From Thermohalobaculum sp039816045 (GTDB lineage: Bacteria; Pseudomonadota; Alphaproteobacteria; Rhodobacterales; Rhodobacteraceae): a DNA stretch of 64,000 nt. Within the stretch, counting starts at the first letter, position 1. Every line of letters begins with the position of its first letter. The stretch spans positions 1 to 64,000 of the forward strand of contig JBCBYB010000019.1 in the NCBI GenBank assembly GCA_039816045.1, written 5' to 3'. The notes under the pieces are model-generated. The model did not search any database. It saw only the letters and a program-made list of their open reading frames with translations, and had not been told where the DNA came from. Of this stretch, positions 44,167 through 53,640 are shown one piece after another. Both the position numbers and the translations under genes were made by a program.

Positions 44167-45927
44167 ATGTTGGATCGCACAGCATTCCTGGGGGTCGCGC
44201 ATTCAGTGACCGGCCGTCGCTGGGTCGGCGCCTCTGTGGAGACCGAGCGGCTCGGCCTTGCCATCGCCCAGACGGCCGACCTGCCTGAGATCGTCGGGCG
44301 GGTGTTGGCAACCCGCGGTGTGCTGCCCGAGGAGGCGGACGCCTATCTCGCCCCGACGCTGCGGGACCTGATGCCGGACCCAAGCACGCTGCCCGATATG
44401 GACGCGGCGGCCGAGCGTCTGGCGAAGGCCGTGATGCGGCGCGAGCGCGTGGCGCTTTTTGGCGATTATGACGTGGATGGTGCGGCCTCTGTTGCGCTGC
44501 TGTGTGATTGGCTCGCGGCCTTCGGGATCACGGCAACAGTTCACATCCCCGACCGGATCGAGGAGGGCTACGGTCCCAACCGGCCGGCGATGGCGCGGCT
44601 CGGAGCCGCACATGACCTCGTGATCTGTCTGGACTGCGGCAGCACCAGCGCTGACCCTGTCGCCGCAGCGGTCGAGGGTGGGGCAGAGGTTCTCATTGTC
44701 GACCATCACCTCGCCGAGGGTCCCGTGCCGTCGGCAATGGCGACGGTGAACCCCAACCGCTCCGATTGTGTCTCGGATCAAGGCGCGCTCTGCGCCGCCG
44801 GCGTTGCGTTTCTTCTTCTTGTTGCCACGAACCGGCACCTGAGGCTTCAGGGGGCCTTCACCGCCCGGCCCGAGCCAAAGCTCCTGGATGTCCTCGACCT
44901 TGTTGCGCTGGCGACGATTGCAGACGTGGCGCCGCTGACCGGGCTCAACCGGGCTTTCGTGCGCCAGGGGCTCACTGTGCTTGCCCGCCGGGGACGACCG
45001 GGGCTGGCGGCCCTTTCCGACGTGGCAGGGCTCTCGGCGCCCCCGACCGCCCGAGATCTCGGGTTTGCACTCGGCCCACGGATCAATGCCGGCGGCCGCA
45101 TCGGGGAGGCTGGGCTCGGGCTGCGGCTGCTCTGCGCACCGGATGCGGCGACTGCTGAGGCTTTGGCCGGACGTCTCGATGCCCTCAACCGAGAGCGGCG
45201 CGAGATCGAAGCGGCGGTGCTCGCCGCGGCGGAGGCACAGATCGAAGGCCGCGATAAGCCTGGCGCGCTCGTCTGGGCGGCAGGTGCAGGGTGGCATCCG
45301 GGTGTTGTCGGCATCGTGGCAAGCCGCTTGAAAGAACGCCACAACCGCCCCGCCATCGTGATCGGGCTAGACGGTGAGGAAGGCAAGGGATCCGGGCGTT
45401 CGGTTCCTGGCGTCGATCTCGGCACATCTGTGGCTGCGTTGGCGGCTGAGGGGCTCCTGCTGCGCGGTGGTGGTCATGCCATGGCCGCGGGCCTGAGTGT
45501 GGCATCTGAGAACGTGGAGCCCGCGATGGCGGCACTCGAACGTCTCCTCGCGCGGCAAGGCGCAGGCGCTGCCGGACCGAGAGATCTTGCCATCGACGGT
45601 CTGCTCACGCCTGAGGCCGCGAGCCGGTCTTTGATCGAAACCCTCGAGCAGGCTGGACCCTTTGGGCAAGCAAGCCCAGCCCCGCGGTTCGCTTTTGCCT
45701 CCGTTCGCGTCAAGGGGATGCGCCGGGTCGGGCAGGGCCATCTCGCCTTTCGTGTGGGAACGCTCGAGGCCATCGCCTTTCGTGCCGAGGAAACCGGTCT
45801 TGCCTCTGTGCTCTCGGCTGCGGGGGAGACCGGTTCTGCGCTCCACCTCGCCGGGCGGCTCGAGATCGACGATTGGGGTGGCCGGCGCCGGGTGAAACTG
45901 CGCCTCGAGGATGCCGCACAACCGTAA
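44167..45927 (+). CDS. recJ: RecJ single-stranded-DNA-specific exonuclease
   Basis: RecJ is the 5'-3' single-strand exonuclease of recombination and mismatch repair. The 586-aa protein has the DHH motifs FGDYDVDGAAS (98-108), CLDCGST and VDHH (178-181) that bind manganese, the DHHA1 region (LRGGGHAMAAGLSV) and an OB-fold end. ATG 44167 is used. It lies 62 nt after glpX. Size and motif spacing are standard. Confidence 0.95.
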   Translation: MLDRTAFLGVAHSVTGRRWVGASVETERLGLAIAQTADLPEIVGRVLATRGVLPEEADAYLAPTLRDLMPDPSTLPDMDAAAERLAKAVMRRERVALFGDYDVDGAASVALLCDWLAAFGITATVHIPDRIEEGYGPNRPAMARLGAAHDLVICLDCGSTSADPVAAAVEGGAEVLIVDHHLAEGPVPSAMATVNPNRSDCVSDQGALCAAGVAFLLLVATNRHLRLQGAFTARPEPKLLDVLDLVALATIADVAPLTGLNRAFVRQGLTVLARRGRPGLAALSDVAGLSAPPTARDLGFALGPRINAGGRIGEAGLGLRLLCAPDAATAEALAGRLDALNRERREIEAAVLAAAEAQIEGRDKPGALVWAAGAGWHPGVVGIVASRLKERHNRPAIVIGLDGEEGKGSGRSVPGVDLGTSVAALAAEGLLLRGGGHAMAAGLSVASENVEPAMAALERLLARQGAGAAGPRDLAIDGLLTPEAASRSLIETLEQAGPFGQASPAPRFAFASVRVKGMRRVGQGHLAFRVGTLEAIAFRAEETGLASVLSAAGETGSALHLAGRLEIDDWGGRRRVKLRLEDAAQP

Positions 45928-45983
45928 CATTGGCTCTTGCACCCGGGAGGCGCATTCGATATCACCCGGCGGGTCGAGGCTCT

Positions 45984-46059
45984 GCACCCTTCGTCTAGCG
46001 GTCTAGGACGCCGCCCTTTCACGGCGGAAACACGGGTTCGAGTCCCGTAGGGTGTACCA
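45984..46059 (+). tRNA. tRNA-Glu (anticodon TTC)
   Basis: A full cloverleaf is readable: acceptor GCACCCT pairs with AGGGTGT (G-U at the first pair), anticodon stem CCGCC/GGCGG encloses loop CTTTCAC, so the anticodon is TTC. The T arm CGGGTTCGAGTCCCG is perfect and the 3' CCA is encoded. Confidence 0.95.
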
Positions 46060-46090
46060 CCACAGACGCCATCGACACTGCGCATCCTGT

Positions 46091-46166
46091 GCGCCCTTCG
46101 TCTAGTGGTCTAGGACGCCGCCCTCTCACGGCGGAAACAGGGGTTCGAGTCCCCTAGGGCGTACCA
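46091..46166 (+). tRNA. tRNA-Glu (anticodon CTC)
   Basis: A near-copy of the preceding tRNA, 31 bp downstream: acceptor GCGCCCT/AGGGCGT, anticodon stem CCGCC/GGCGG around loop CTCTCAC (anticodon CTC), T arm GGGGTTCGAGTCCCC and encoded CCA. The recombinase remnant lies directly against its 3' end. Confidence 0.95.
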
Positions 46167-46169
46167 CCT

Positions 46170-46490
46170 AAAATTCAAAGCATTGAAATTCAACCGATTT
46201 TCGCGGTCTTTCCCCCACGTCGGGAGCTGCGTAAGCGAGTTGTACCAGGTAAATGTCCCCGTTTTGTTCATGGCGCGCTCTGCTAGAAGCCGTCGGCTCG
46301 ACGACTTTGTGTAGATGCGCGCAGTGCTGGGATCCGAGTGGCCGAACACGCTCGTCATCTCATGCTCGCTGCATCCGAACTCAGCGAGAAGAGCCCCTGC
46401 AGCCTTGCGCAGTCCAAGCGGACCTCGACAGCGAGCGCCCTTGAGGCGCGCTGAATGTTCAAGTGACGCCAAGGCTGCCCGCTTAGGATT
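46170..46490 (-). pseudogene. Truncated tyrosine recombinase (integrase) C-terminal remnant at tRNA-Glu
   Basis: Reading leftward, a frame without stops encodes the last third of a phage-type integrase: GLRKAAGALLAEFGCSEHEM, then SVFGHSDPSTARIYTKSSSR and LLAERAM. The HxLR motif reads LGLR, so the catalytic His is lost; the Arg, the GH His and the nucleophile Tyr (RIYTK) remain. No N-terminal or core-binding domain is present upstream, so the gene is broken. Its frame runs into the antisense of the tRNA 3' end, the usual place for an attachment site. It marks an old integration event at the left edge of the polysaccharide locus. Confidence 0.75.
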
Positions 46491-46567
46491 GGCGTGCCTC
46501 ATGTGGACCGATGATAGGGTTCGCTCGTCTCGATGATCATGTTTTGTTAACTCTACGGCCCCATTCT

Positions 46568-46582
46568 GTTCCAAGCTGGAAC
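46568..46582. promoter_or_regulatory. Palindrome upstream of kpsT
   Basis: GTTCCA-AGC-TGGAAC is a perfect 6-bp inverted repeat with a 3-nt centre, about 85 bp before the kpsT start. CCCC/GGGG could extend it across a 5-nt bulge. The rest of 46491-46667 holds no supported gene. It may be an operator or leader hairpin. Confidence 0.35.
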
Positions 46583-46667
46583 GGGGAGCGGACAGAACGG
46601 TGCGCGACAAGGGGCGAGACAGTTATGCGGGCCCAAGGGATCACCTTGCTCCGGTGAGACCGCATCC

Positions 46668-47321
46668 ATGATCGGACTGGAGAATGTCTCGAAATCCTAC
46701 CGCACTGATGGGCGCGCAAACATCATCTTGGATGACGTGTCGGTCGACTTTGAACCAGGCCATTCCTACGCGCTTCTCGGGGTCAATGGCGCCGGCAAGT
46801 CCACTACCCTGCGACTGATCTCCGGCGTGGAATTGCCCAACTCGGGGCGCGTCCGTCGCAGTCGGCGCATCTCTTGGCCGCTCGGTTTCGCAACGGGGTT
46901 CCATCCGCACATGACCGGCGGCGAGAACGTACACTTCGTCGCTCGCGTTTATGGCGAGGATCCGAGCCGCATCGCTCGCTTCGTTCAGGAATTCGCCGAG
47001 ATCGGGGACTATATGCGCCGCCCCGTGCGCACCTATTCTTCTGGAATGATGGCGCGGTTGGCCTTTGGGCTCTCCATGGCGATCGAATTCGACTGCTACC
47101 TGATCGACGAAATCACCGCCGTCGGAGATGCTCGGTTCCAGGCACGCTGCAAACAAGCATTTGATGCCCGCAGGGCGCACTCGGATCTCATCGTCGTCAG
47201 CCACTCGATGGAGACAGTCTCAACACTGTGCACCCGCGGGGCTGTCCTGGTCGAGGGCAAGCTTCTTCTCTATGGCGAGGTGGATCAGGCCATCCGCGCT
47301 TACCTGAGGCTCAACCGATGA
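46668..47321 (+). CDS. kpsT: KpsT-type capsule ABC transporter ATPase
   Basis: The 217-aa ATPase of a group 2-type capsule exporter has Walker A GVNGAGKST (38-46), the degenerate KpsT-type signature YSSGMMAR (123-130), and Walker B CYLIDE (143-148) followed by ITAVGDARF, characteristic of KpsT/CtrD. HSMETV carries the switch His. It powers polysaccharide export through KpsM. The next gene starts within its stop (ATGA). Third-position A/T is higher than in the housekeeping genes to the left. Confidence 0.92.
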   Translation: MIGLENVSKSYRTDGRANIILDDVSVDFEPGHSYALLGVNGAGKSTTLRLISGVELPNSGRVRRSRRISWPLGFATGFHPHMTGGENVHFVARVYGEDPSRIARFVQEFAEIGDYMRRPVRTYSSGMMARLAFGLSMAIEFDCYLIDEITAVGDARFQARCKQAFDARRAHSDLIVVSHSMETVSTLCTRGAVLVEGKLLLYGEVDQAIRAYLRLNR

Positions 47322-48592
47322 CCGGAGATGCGGTTACCCAAGCCACGGGCGCGGATGCGCTGCGGGCGCGCATCGCCGAGGGGTTGAGCGCGCAGGCAGG
47401 CCGCCATGCCTTCTCGAACCGCCGCCGGCGTTACGATATCGGTTTCACCGAGCGGCGACGAATGGCGGCTATGCGCAAAGTCGTGGTCCTCGGTTTCCTG
47501 ATCCTTGTGGCATTGCCGGGGATCGGGGCGACCGGGTATTTCGGTGGGCTCGCCGATGACCGCTTTGTCTCTGAGACGCGCCTGTTGCTTCGGGTCAACC
47601 GCGTGACGCAAACCGACCGGGTGGGGGACCTGACCGGTCTCCCGTCGATCGAGATGGCCCGGGACACGCAGGTGATCGCAACCTTTCTCGAGAGCGCGGC
47701 GCTGGTTGATGCGCTGACCGCGCGGGCCGGGTTTCGTGACGTCTACGAGGGACCGCAGCCGGCTCCGCTAAAGCCTGAGACCTGGCTTGCGAATGACTGG
47801 CTGGCGCGTCTGGCCCCCGATGCTTCGGCCGAAGATGCTCTCGATTACTGGCACGACCGCACGGATGTCGAGATCGAGCTGCCAGCGGGGATCATCGCCT
47901 TCGAGGTCGCTGCGTTCTCGCCGGACGAGGCGCAGCGACTTACGGCCGCCTCTCTTGCAGAGGCCGAGGCACTTGTGAACGATCTGAATGCGCGGGTCTG
48001 GAGCGAGGCGGTCGATAAGGCCGAGGCACTGTTCCACGATGCGGCGGAGCGGTTGGCCGGAGTGCAAGGACGGCTTGCGGTCGCGCGCAACGAGGCTGGC
48101 GTCTTCAGCGCGGAGAGCGAGGCGGGGATGCTGTCGCAGCTCTCCGGTGAGACCCGTTCCCAGCTCATCCGGTTGGAGCAGGACAGGGCTGCGAAGGCAC
48201 GTCACCTTAGCCCCAGTTCCGCGCAGATGCAGGCGATAGATCGGCGGATCGCTGCACTCCGCGACCAGTTGGCCGCCCTCGGAACCGAGCAGGTGGCGGC
48301 GGAACCGGGCGGCGAGGCCCTCGCGGATGTCATGGCACGCTTCTCCGAGATTGAAGTGGAGCAGGAGATTGCGGAACGGCAGTTCCTTTCCGCCGCGCGC
48401 AAGCTTGAACAGGTGCGCCAGGTCAGCGAGGCCCGAATGCTCTATCTTGACGTCTTTGTGGAGCCGACCCTGCCGGAGGAGGCGACTGAACCACGCCGGG
48501 CCTTTTGGATCGCGGCTTGGACGGTCCTTGGGCTTGCGGTTTGGGGCGCGCTCACCGGCCTTTTTGCGCTGATGCGCAACCATATGGCGTGA
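47318..48592 (+). CDS. kpsE: KpsE/CtrB-type polysaccharide export inner-membrane protein
   Basis: The 424-aa PCP-3 type protein has one N-terminal membrane helix (about 52-75, VVVLGFLILVALPGIGATGY), a long periplasmic region with DRFVSETRLLLRVNR, coiled-coil segments (about 230-370), and a C-terminal helix (WIAAWTVLGLAVWGALTGLF). It bridges KpsMT to the outer-membrane channel. ATG 47318 is coupled to kpsT. A second member of this family is encoded at 51577-52824. Confidence 0.88.
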   Translation: MTGDAVTQATGADALRARIAEGLSAQAGRHAFSNRRRRYDIGFTERRRMAAMRKVVVLGFLILVALPGIGATGYFGGLADDRFVSETRLLLRVNRVTQTDRVGDLTGLPSIEMARDTQVIATFLESAALVDALTARAGFRDVYEGPQPAPLKPETWLANDWLARLAPDASAEDALDYWHDRTDVEIELPAGIIAFEVAAFSPDEAQRLTAASLAEAEALVNDLNARVWSEAVDKAEALFHDAAERLAGVQGRLAVARNEAGVFSAESEAGMLSQLSGETRSQLIRLEQDRAAKARHLSPSSAQMQAIDRRIAALRDQLAALGTEQVAAEPGGEALADVMARFSEIEVEQEIAERQFLSAARKLEQVRQVSEARMLYLDVFVEPTLPEEATEPRRAFWIAAWTVLGLAVWGALTGLFALMRNHMA

Positions 48593-48596
48593 TTGG

Positions 48597-49370
48597 ATGA
48601 CCGGGGCTCTTACTGCTAGCGCCCGCGTGATCGCGGCTGTGATGTTGCGAGACATCCGCACGCGGTTCTTCAACCATGGCCTTGGATATCTCGTGGCGAT
48701 CCTCTGGCCGATCGCTCACATCCTGATTTTGCTCGCGTTCTACACTTTGCTCGGTCGGCACGCGCCTTACGGGGAGAGCATTGCTCTCTTCTTTGCGACC
48801 GCCTTGACGCCGTTCATGGCCTGGAACTACATGTCGCGCTTCATTATGCTCTCTCTGGTTATGAACCGCCCGTTGTTGGCGTTTCCAGCGGTGAAGATCC
48901 TCGACATCTTGTACGGACGCGCCCTTCTCGAACTGCTTGCCAGCGCCGCGATGGTGGCGCTTTTGTTACTCCTCGCCTTCGCTGCAGGGATCGATCCGCG
49001 ACCCGCGGATCTGGTGGATGCGTCCTTGGCCATGGGCGCCGCGCTCGTGCTCGGTCTTGGTTGTGGTATGCTGTCTGCCGTCATTGCGATGGTGATGCCC
49101 GGCTGGGTCACGATCTATACGCTGATTATCATCTGCAGCTATATCCTGTCGGGCATCCTCTTCGTGCCCGCTGCCATGCCTGCCTACATCGGCGATTGGC
49201 TGTCCTGGGTTCCAACCCTGCATTTGGTGGAGTGGATGCGGGTCGCGTTCTACGAAGGCTATCCGGACCGGTTGCTGAGCCGGGAGTACGTGCTCGGCTG
49301 GGCGGTGGCGACGCTGCTGGCCGGGCTGCTTGTTGAGCGGGCGATCCGCGGTCGCTTGCTTGGCGGCTAA
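48597..49370 (+). CDS. kpsM: KpsM-type capsule ABC transporter permease
   Basis: The 257-aa ABC-2 permease has six helices and the KpsM/CtrC pattern: VIAAVMLRDIRTRFFNHGLG near the N-terminus, GYLVAILWPIAHILILLAFY and ATALTPFMAWNYMSR, ending WVPTLHLVEWMRVAFYEGYP. It starts 4 nt after kpsE and forms the exporter with KpsT. Capsule or lipid-linked polysaccharide is the expected cargo. Confidence 0.92.
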   Translation: MTGALTASARVIAAVMLRDIRTRFFNHGLGYLVAILWPIAHILILLAFYTLLGRHAPYGESIALFFATALTPFMAWNYMSRFIMLSLVMNRPLLAFPAVKILDILYGRALLELLASAAMVALLLLLAFAAGIDPRPADLVDASLAMGAALVLGLGCGMLSAVIAMVMPGWVTIYTLIIICSYILSGILFVPAAMPAYIGDWLSWVPTLHLVEWMRVAFYEGYPDRLLSREYVLGWAVATLLAGLLVERAIRGRLLGG

Positions 49371-49382
49371 CAGGAGAGTGCT

Positions 49383-51635
49383 ATGCTGGCCGGAGCAGGT
49401 CCCACCCATCAGATGCGCCGGCTCGGCCCCGACACGTGGGAAGCGACGGGCGGCGATCCACACCTCCATCTCGGCCGTGGGCGGTTTGGTCCGCGCTATG
49501 CCGTCGTGGAACTCGAAGCCTTGCGGGAGCCGATGCATTCCGCTGTCTATCTCCAGACGGGTGGGGCCTTCTCCGAGGACAGACGGATCGATTTCCCCGA
49601 GACCCGGAGACTGCTCATCGCCGTCGATCTTTCCCAAGGACCGGCGGCGGAGGGCGTGCGCATTGATCCGTCAGAGCATACCGACTGCCGGTTTCGCCTG
49701 AGAGTAACGCGCCGGAGAACTGCACGCGGCCTCGCGCGATTTCTGCGCAACCGAATGACTGAGGATCGACGGTTTGTCGTCAACCTGATCGGAGTTGAAC
49801 CCGCGCTTCTGCGTTCGGTCGGCCGGTACCGTCTCCCGGCGGTCGGCGGTGGAGGGCTGAGCGACACGCTCGACCGCATATGGGAGCTTGCTGCTTACGA
49901 GGCCGGGCACGATCCTCTGCCGCAGCCGGAGGGGGTCGAGATCTCGTTTCTTGTACCGGTCTATAATGCGGACCCTGCCTGGCTCGACCGACTGCTCCAG
50001 AGTGTTGCCGACCAAGCGCCCGGGGCGGAACTGATCCTGGCCGACGACGGTTCGACCCGGCCCGAGACGGCTGCGTGGCTCGCACGCCATGATGGGGTGC
50101 GTTGGCTCCGGGTTCTGCGCAGTAAGGAAAACCGCGGGATCGCGGATGCCACCAACCGGGCGCTGAATGCGGCGCAGGGTGACTGGGTGGGTCTGATCGA
50201 TCATGACGATGCGCTCGAACCCTTTGCCGTCGATCGCCTGCGCCGGGCGGTGAGAGTTCATCCAGAGGCAGAGTTCTTCTACACCGATGAAGTGATCGCG
50301 GATGCAGAGATGCGCCCGATCTCAGCGTTTCTAAAGCCAGCGTTCGATCCGGTGCTCCTGTCGGGTGTCAATTACGTCAATCATTTATCGCTTTATCGGC
50401 GGAACCGGCTCGCGGCACTTGGTGGGCTGCGAGATGGTTTCCATGGCAGCCAGGACTATGAACTGGTGCTGCGCTACACCCGTGGCCTCGCACCGGAGCA
50501 GATCCGACATGTACCTTATCCGGCCTATCGCTGGCGCCAGCGCGAGGAGAGTGTTTCCCATGCCGGCAGGGTTGAGGCGACCGAGCGGGCACGGAAGGCG
50601 CTGGCGGGACACTTCTCCGGCTTTGCCGGGGAGGCGGTGCCGGCGCCGGCCTTGCTCCCCGACTTGCACCGGGTTCGGTTCCCAGATGCACCTCGACCCA
50701 GGGTCTCCATCGTCATCCCGAACCGCAATTGCCATGACCTGATCTCACGCGTGCTCGACGATCTTGCCGAGCGAACGGCCTACCCAGACTTTGAGGTGGT
50801 TATCGTAGACAACGGATCGACTGATATGCGGGTGCCCTCGCTCTACGAGCGGATGGCGCATCGGCTTCCGCTCAGGTTCGATATCCGATCGGAGCAGTTC
50901 AACTTCGCAGCGATGGTGAACCGAGGGGCGGCGATGGCTCGCGGTGAGGTCCTGCTGCTGCTCAACAACGACATCAGCGTGATCGATCCGAACTGGCTCT
51001 CGGAGATGGTGGAGTGCCTGGCCTATCCGAGAACCGGGATTGTCGGTGCGCGCCTCCTTTATCCCAACGGTACGATCCAACATGCCGGAGTGGTCCTCGG
51101 CCTTGGGGGCCTGGCGGGGCATTGGCACTACAAGGCAGCGCCGGATGATTATGGCGAGATGGGCCGGCTCGCCGTGCGCAACTCCATGACCGTCGTGACA
51201 GGTGCCTGCATGCTGGTCACACGCGATTGTTGGCAAAGCCTTGGGGGTATGGATGCAGAGCGCTTTGCGGTTGCCTACAACGATGTGGACTTCTGTGCCC
51301 GAGCAAGGGACCAAGGATTTGGCGTTGTGTGGACGCCATTTGCGACGCTTTACCACCACGAGAGCGCATCGCGGGGATCCGACTTGATCGGGGAAAAGGC
51401 GCGCCGGTTTCAGCGGGAAAAGATGGCTCTTGCCGCGCGCCATGGAACGGCTGGCTTCGTCGATCCCGCTCTCAGTCCTTGGTACTCGCGCTTTCAGTCA
51501 CGACCGCGTCTCGTGGTCGGCGAGCGCCTGCATGAGGCGCGGATCTTCGGTGGGCTATCGAGCTCGCCGCACGTGATCAGAGACGTGCATCCATCCGATG
51601 ATCAGCAACTGATGCCCAGATCAGCGCGAGGATAG
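49383..51635 (+). CDS. Bifunctional glycosyltransferase with two GT2 domains
   Basis: The 750-aa protein has an N-terminal region of about 180 residues without clear family, then a GT2 domain (ISFLVPVYNADPAWLDRLLQ, LADDGST, DHDDALEP with the DXD-like site), and a second GT2 domain (VSIVIPNRNCHDLISRVLDD, IVDNGSTD, LLLNNDISVI, NDVDFCARA). Tandem GT2 proteins often build the repeat of capsules or rhamnan-type chains. It is 12 nt after kpsM. Its last 59 bp overlap the converging second kpsE-like gene. No membrane helix is seen, so it is cytoplasmic. Confidence 0.87.
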   Translation: MLAGAGPTHQMRRLGPDTWEATGGDPHLHLGRGRFGPRYAVVELEALREPMHSAVYLQTGGAFSEDRRIDFPETRRLLIAVDLSQGPAAEGVRIDPSEHTDCRFRLRVTRRRTARGLARFLRNRMTEDRRFVVNLIGVEPALLRSVGRYRLPAVGGGGLSDTLDRIWELAAYEAGHDPLPQPEGVEISFLVPVYNADPAWLDRLLQSVADQAPGAELILADDGSTRPETAAWLARHDGVRWLRVLRSKENRGIADATNRALNAAQGDWVGLIDHDDALEPFAVDRLRRAVRVHPEAEFFYTDEVIADAEMRPISAFLKPAFDPVLLSGVNYVNHLSLYRRNRLAALGGLRDGFHGSQDYELVLRYTRGLAPEQIRHVPYPAYRWRQREESVSHAGRVEATERARKALAGHFSGFAGEAVPAPALLPDLHRVRFPDAPRPRVSIVIPNRNCHDLISRVLDDLAERTAYPDFEVVIVDNGSTDMRVPSLYERMAHRLPLRFDIRSEQFNFAAMVNRGAAMARGEVLLLLNNDISVIDPNWLSEMVECLAYPRTGIVGARLLYPNGTIQHAGVVLGLGGLAGHWHYKAAPDDYGEMGRLAVRNSMTVVTGACMLVTRDCWQSLGGMDAERFAVAYNDVDFCARARDQGFGVVWTPFATLYHHESASRGSDLIGEKARRFQREKMALAARHGTAGFVDPALSPWYSRFQSRPRLVVGERLHEARIFGGLSSSPHVIRDVHPSDDQQLMPRSARG

Positions 51636-52824
51636 CCCAAGCCGCCGCCAGAGCCACGAAGGCCAGCAAAGTGAACGGCACGCGACGCGGATACCGCGAC
51701 TCGTCCGGTAACAAGGGCGGATCGAACACGTTCAGAAACACCGATTGCCGCGCGAGATCAATTTCGGCCTCAATCAGCCTGGTCTGAGCCTGGCCGTAGA
51801 GCGTGGCCGCAAAGCGCCGGCGGATCTCGAGTTCTTCAAACCGGCCAAGGGCACTCGCAATCGTACGGTCTGCGCCGGCATCGGCAGCCAAGCGATCGCG
51901 CAATTGCGCGATGTCTGCGGTAAGTTTTTCCAATCGAGTCCGCAGGCTTTGACCACGAACCGGGTCACCCTCGACCATCGTGGAGAGGACCCGTAGCTGG
52001 CTTTCAAGGCGGATGCGCTCGGTTGTGAGCTCTGCCATCAACCTCACGGTTTCGTCTGCCTCTTGGAGAGGGTTCAGCAGACGCTCTCGATCTCGAAAGG
52101 CGGAGAGGGCGTCAATGCTCGCCTGGAGCCGTCGTTCACTCTCGGCCGCCTCTGCAATCGCGCGGGCTTTCGCGTCTGCCTTCTGTCGGCCAGAGAGCGC
52201 GTTCACCAAAGCCTCTGCGCGCGCAAGCATTCCCATTGAGAGCACGAGCGTATCTTCTGGGGCGAAGGCCCGTACCCGCAGGGTCACGATGCCGGACGGA
52301 CCATCGATCGCAACGCGGATCTGGTCTCGCCAATAGTCGTAAATGTCCTCGGCCGAAGCCTCTTCCGGCAAGCGCGCCCAGAAATCAGCTTCGCCACGCC
52401 GGAACATCGCTTCGAGCCCCATATCCCGCCGGAGTTCTTCCATGAGCGCACGGCTACCGAGGTAGTTTGCAACAACGTATGTCATGCCAGAGATCGCCTC
52501 GGTCGCGAGGGGGCTGCCGATCCGGTCCGGCGCTCCATCGGCGTCCTCCAGGGCCAGGGGCCGTGTCTTAATTTCCCTAACAGTAAAGCGCGATGAGGCG
52601 GTGTACTGATCGCTCGCGTGATTGGCGTAGTAGGTGCCGATCACCGTGATCGGCAGTGCGACAATCAAAAAGAACGAGAGCAGGGCAAGCCAGTTGACCC
52701 GGCTCGCTCGGCGGTTGGGTGGGGCGGGGAACGGGGTCGCTCCAGCCCGATCAAGAGGAGTGGCCAGGGCGGGCGTTTCGCCATCTTTGGGCGGAAGGAT
52801 GACAATCTGATCTGCGTTCATCAC
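51577..52824 (-). CDS. Second KpsE-like polysaccharide export protein
   Basis: The 415-aa protein again has two terminal membrane helices (LALLSFFLIVALPITVIGTY near 48-67 and FTLLAFVALAAAWAILALIW at the end) and a periplasmic coiled-coil, with YYANHASDQYTASSRFTVRE and VFLNVFDPPLLPDESRYPRR as KpsE/CtrB hallmarks. It is encoded on the opposite strand, coupled by ATGA to an upstream methyltransferase, not to a kpsMT pair. It may serve a different glycan or replace the first copy under other conditions. Confidence 0.85.
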   Translation of the reverse strand: MMNADQIVILPPKDGETPALATPLDRAGATPFPAPPNRRASRVNWLALLSFFLIVALPITVIGTYYANHASDQYTASSRFTVREIKTRPLALEDADGAPDRIGSPLATEAISGMTYVVANYLGSRALMEELRRDMGLEAMFRRGEADFWARLPEEASAEDIYDYWRDQIRVAIDGPSGIVTLRVRAFAPEDTLVLSMGMLARAEALVNALSGRQKADAKARAIAEAAESERRLQASIDALSAFRDRERLLNPLQEADETVRLMAELTTERIRLESQLRVLSTMVEGDPVRGQSLRTRLEKLTADIAQLRDRLAADAGADRTIASALGRFEELEIRRRFAATLYGQAQTRLIEAEIDLARQSVFLNVFDPPLLPDESRYPRRVPFTLLAFVALAAAWAILALIWASVADHRMDARL

Positions 52825-53612
52825 GAGCGCTCGGCAAGGATCGAGAGCGCCGGCCCGCCCGGCGCGCCAGGATCGTCATGCGCGATCCGTATCCGGTCGA
52901 AGCCAAGGCGGCGCAGCAACTCCAGAAGATCGGCGCGCTCCATCCAGACATGAGCATCACGCGGGCCACCGCAAAACCGTGGATCTTGCTCCGAACCATG
53001 GTATCGCCGCACATGCAGGCGCATGCGCAGGCCTTGGTGTTCCACCTCGGTCCCGGCGCCGGTGAACGCACTATGGCGGGGGTCGTGTTTTGGCATCGCC
53101 GCTGTGTCGTAGACATGGGTCCATATGAACAGCCGGTTCGTGCGTGCGGCCAGCGCGGTGAGCAAAGCGCCGGGATCGGAGAGGTGGTAAAGGATCCCAG
53201 AAGCGACAATCAGGTCGAACTGCTTGTCAGCACTACCGAGCCCTTGCGTGACATCACCGAGATGAAAGGTCGCGCGGTCGAGGCCGAGGAGGTTCTTGCT
53301 CACCAAACAGCGCAGAAAGGCAAGCTTGTTGGCTTCGACTGCATCGATCCGACCCGCGCCTGCGCCATGGAGCATCGCTGTGTGTCCGCCATCGAGTGGG
53401 CCGAGCTCCAATATGTGCCACCCATCAATGCTGCCGAGGGCTTCGAGCATCCAGATGATCCGGTGGTCCTGTGTCAGCGTGAGCGCGCCGGCAACCGCTC
53501 CTGTCTCCTTTGGCAGGGCGGTGCACCATCCTGGCAGTGCGTCGACAGCGTTCTGCGAGGACGGAGGACCTTCGACATAGCGGTCAAACAAGTCTTCGGT
53601 TGCCGGTGGCAT
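52821..53612 (-). CDS. Class I SAM-dependent methyltransferase
   Basis: The 263-aa protein starts at ATG 53612 with GAGGA about 8 nt upstream; ATG 53642 is possible but would overlap the divergent gene's start. The SAM fold shows HILELGPLDGGHTAML (motif I), IDAVEANKLAFL, FHLGDVTQGL and FDLIVASGILYHLSDPGALL. A likely role is O-methylation of a sugar or chain-terminating modification, from its place in the polysaccharide locus. It overlaps the second kpsE-like gene as ATGA. Confidence 0.82.
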   Translation of the reverse strand: MPPATEDLFDRYVEGPPSSQNAVDALPGWCTALPKETGAVAGALTLTQDHRIIWMLEALGSIDGWHILELGPLDGGHTAMLHGAGAGRIDAVEANKLAFLRCLVSKNLLGLDRATFHLGDVTQGLGSADKQFDLIVASGILYHLSDPGALLTALAARTNRLFIWTHVYDTAAMPKHDPRHSAFTGAGTEVEHQGLRMRLHVRRYHGSEQDPRFCGGPRDAHVWMERADLLELLRRLGFDRIRIAHDDPGAPGGPALSILAERS

Positions 53613-53640
53613 ATGCAATCCTCGGAGACGGGCCAAAACC

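Noticed and set aside
46110..46610. 166-aa minus-strand frame as an intact gene
   Set aside because: Only the middle part resembles an integrase. The N-terminal part is noncoding leader of kpsT and the C-terminal part is antisense of tRNA-Glu, so it is called a remnant.
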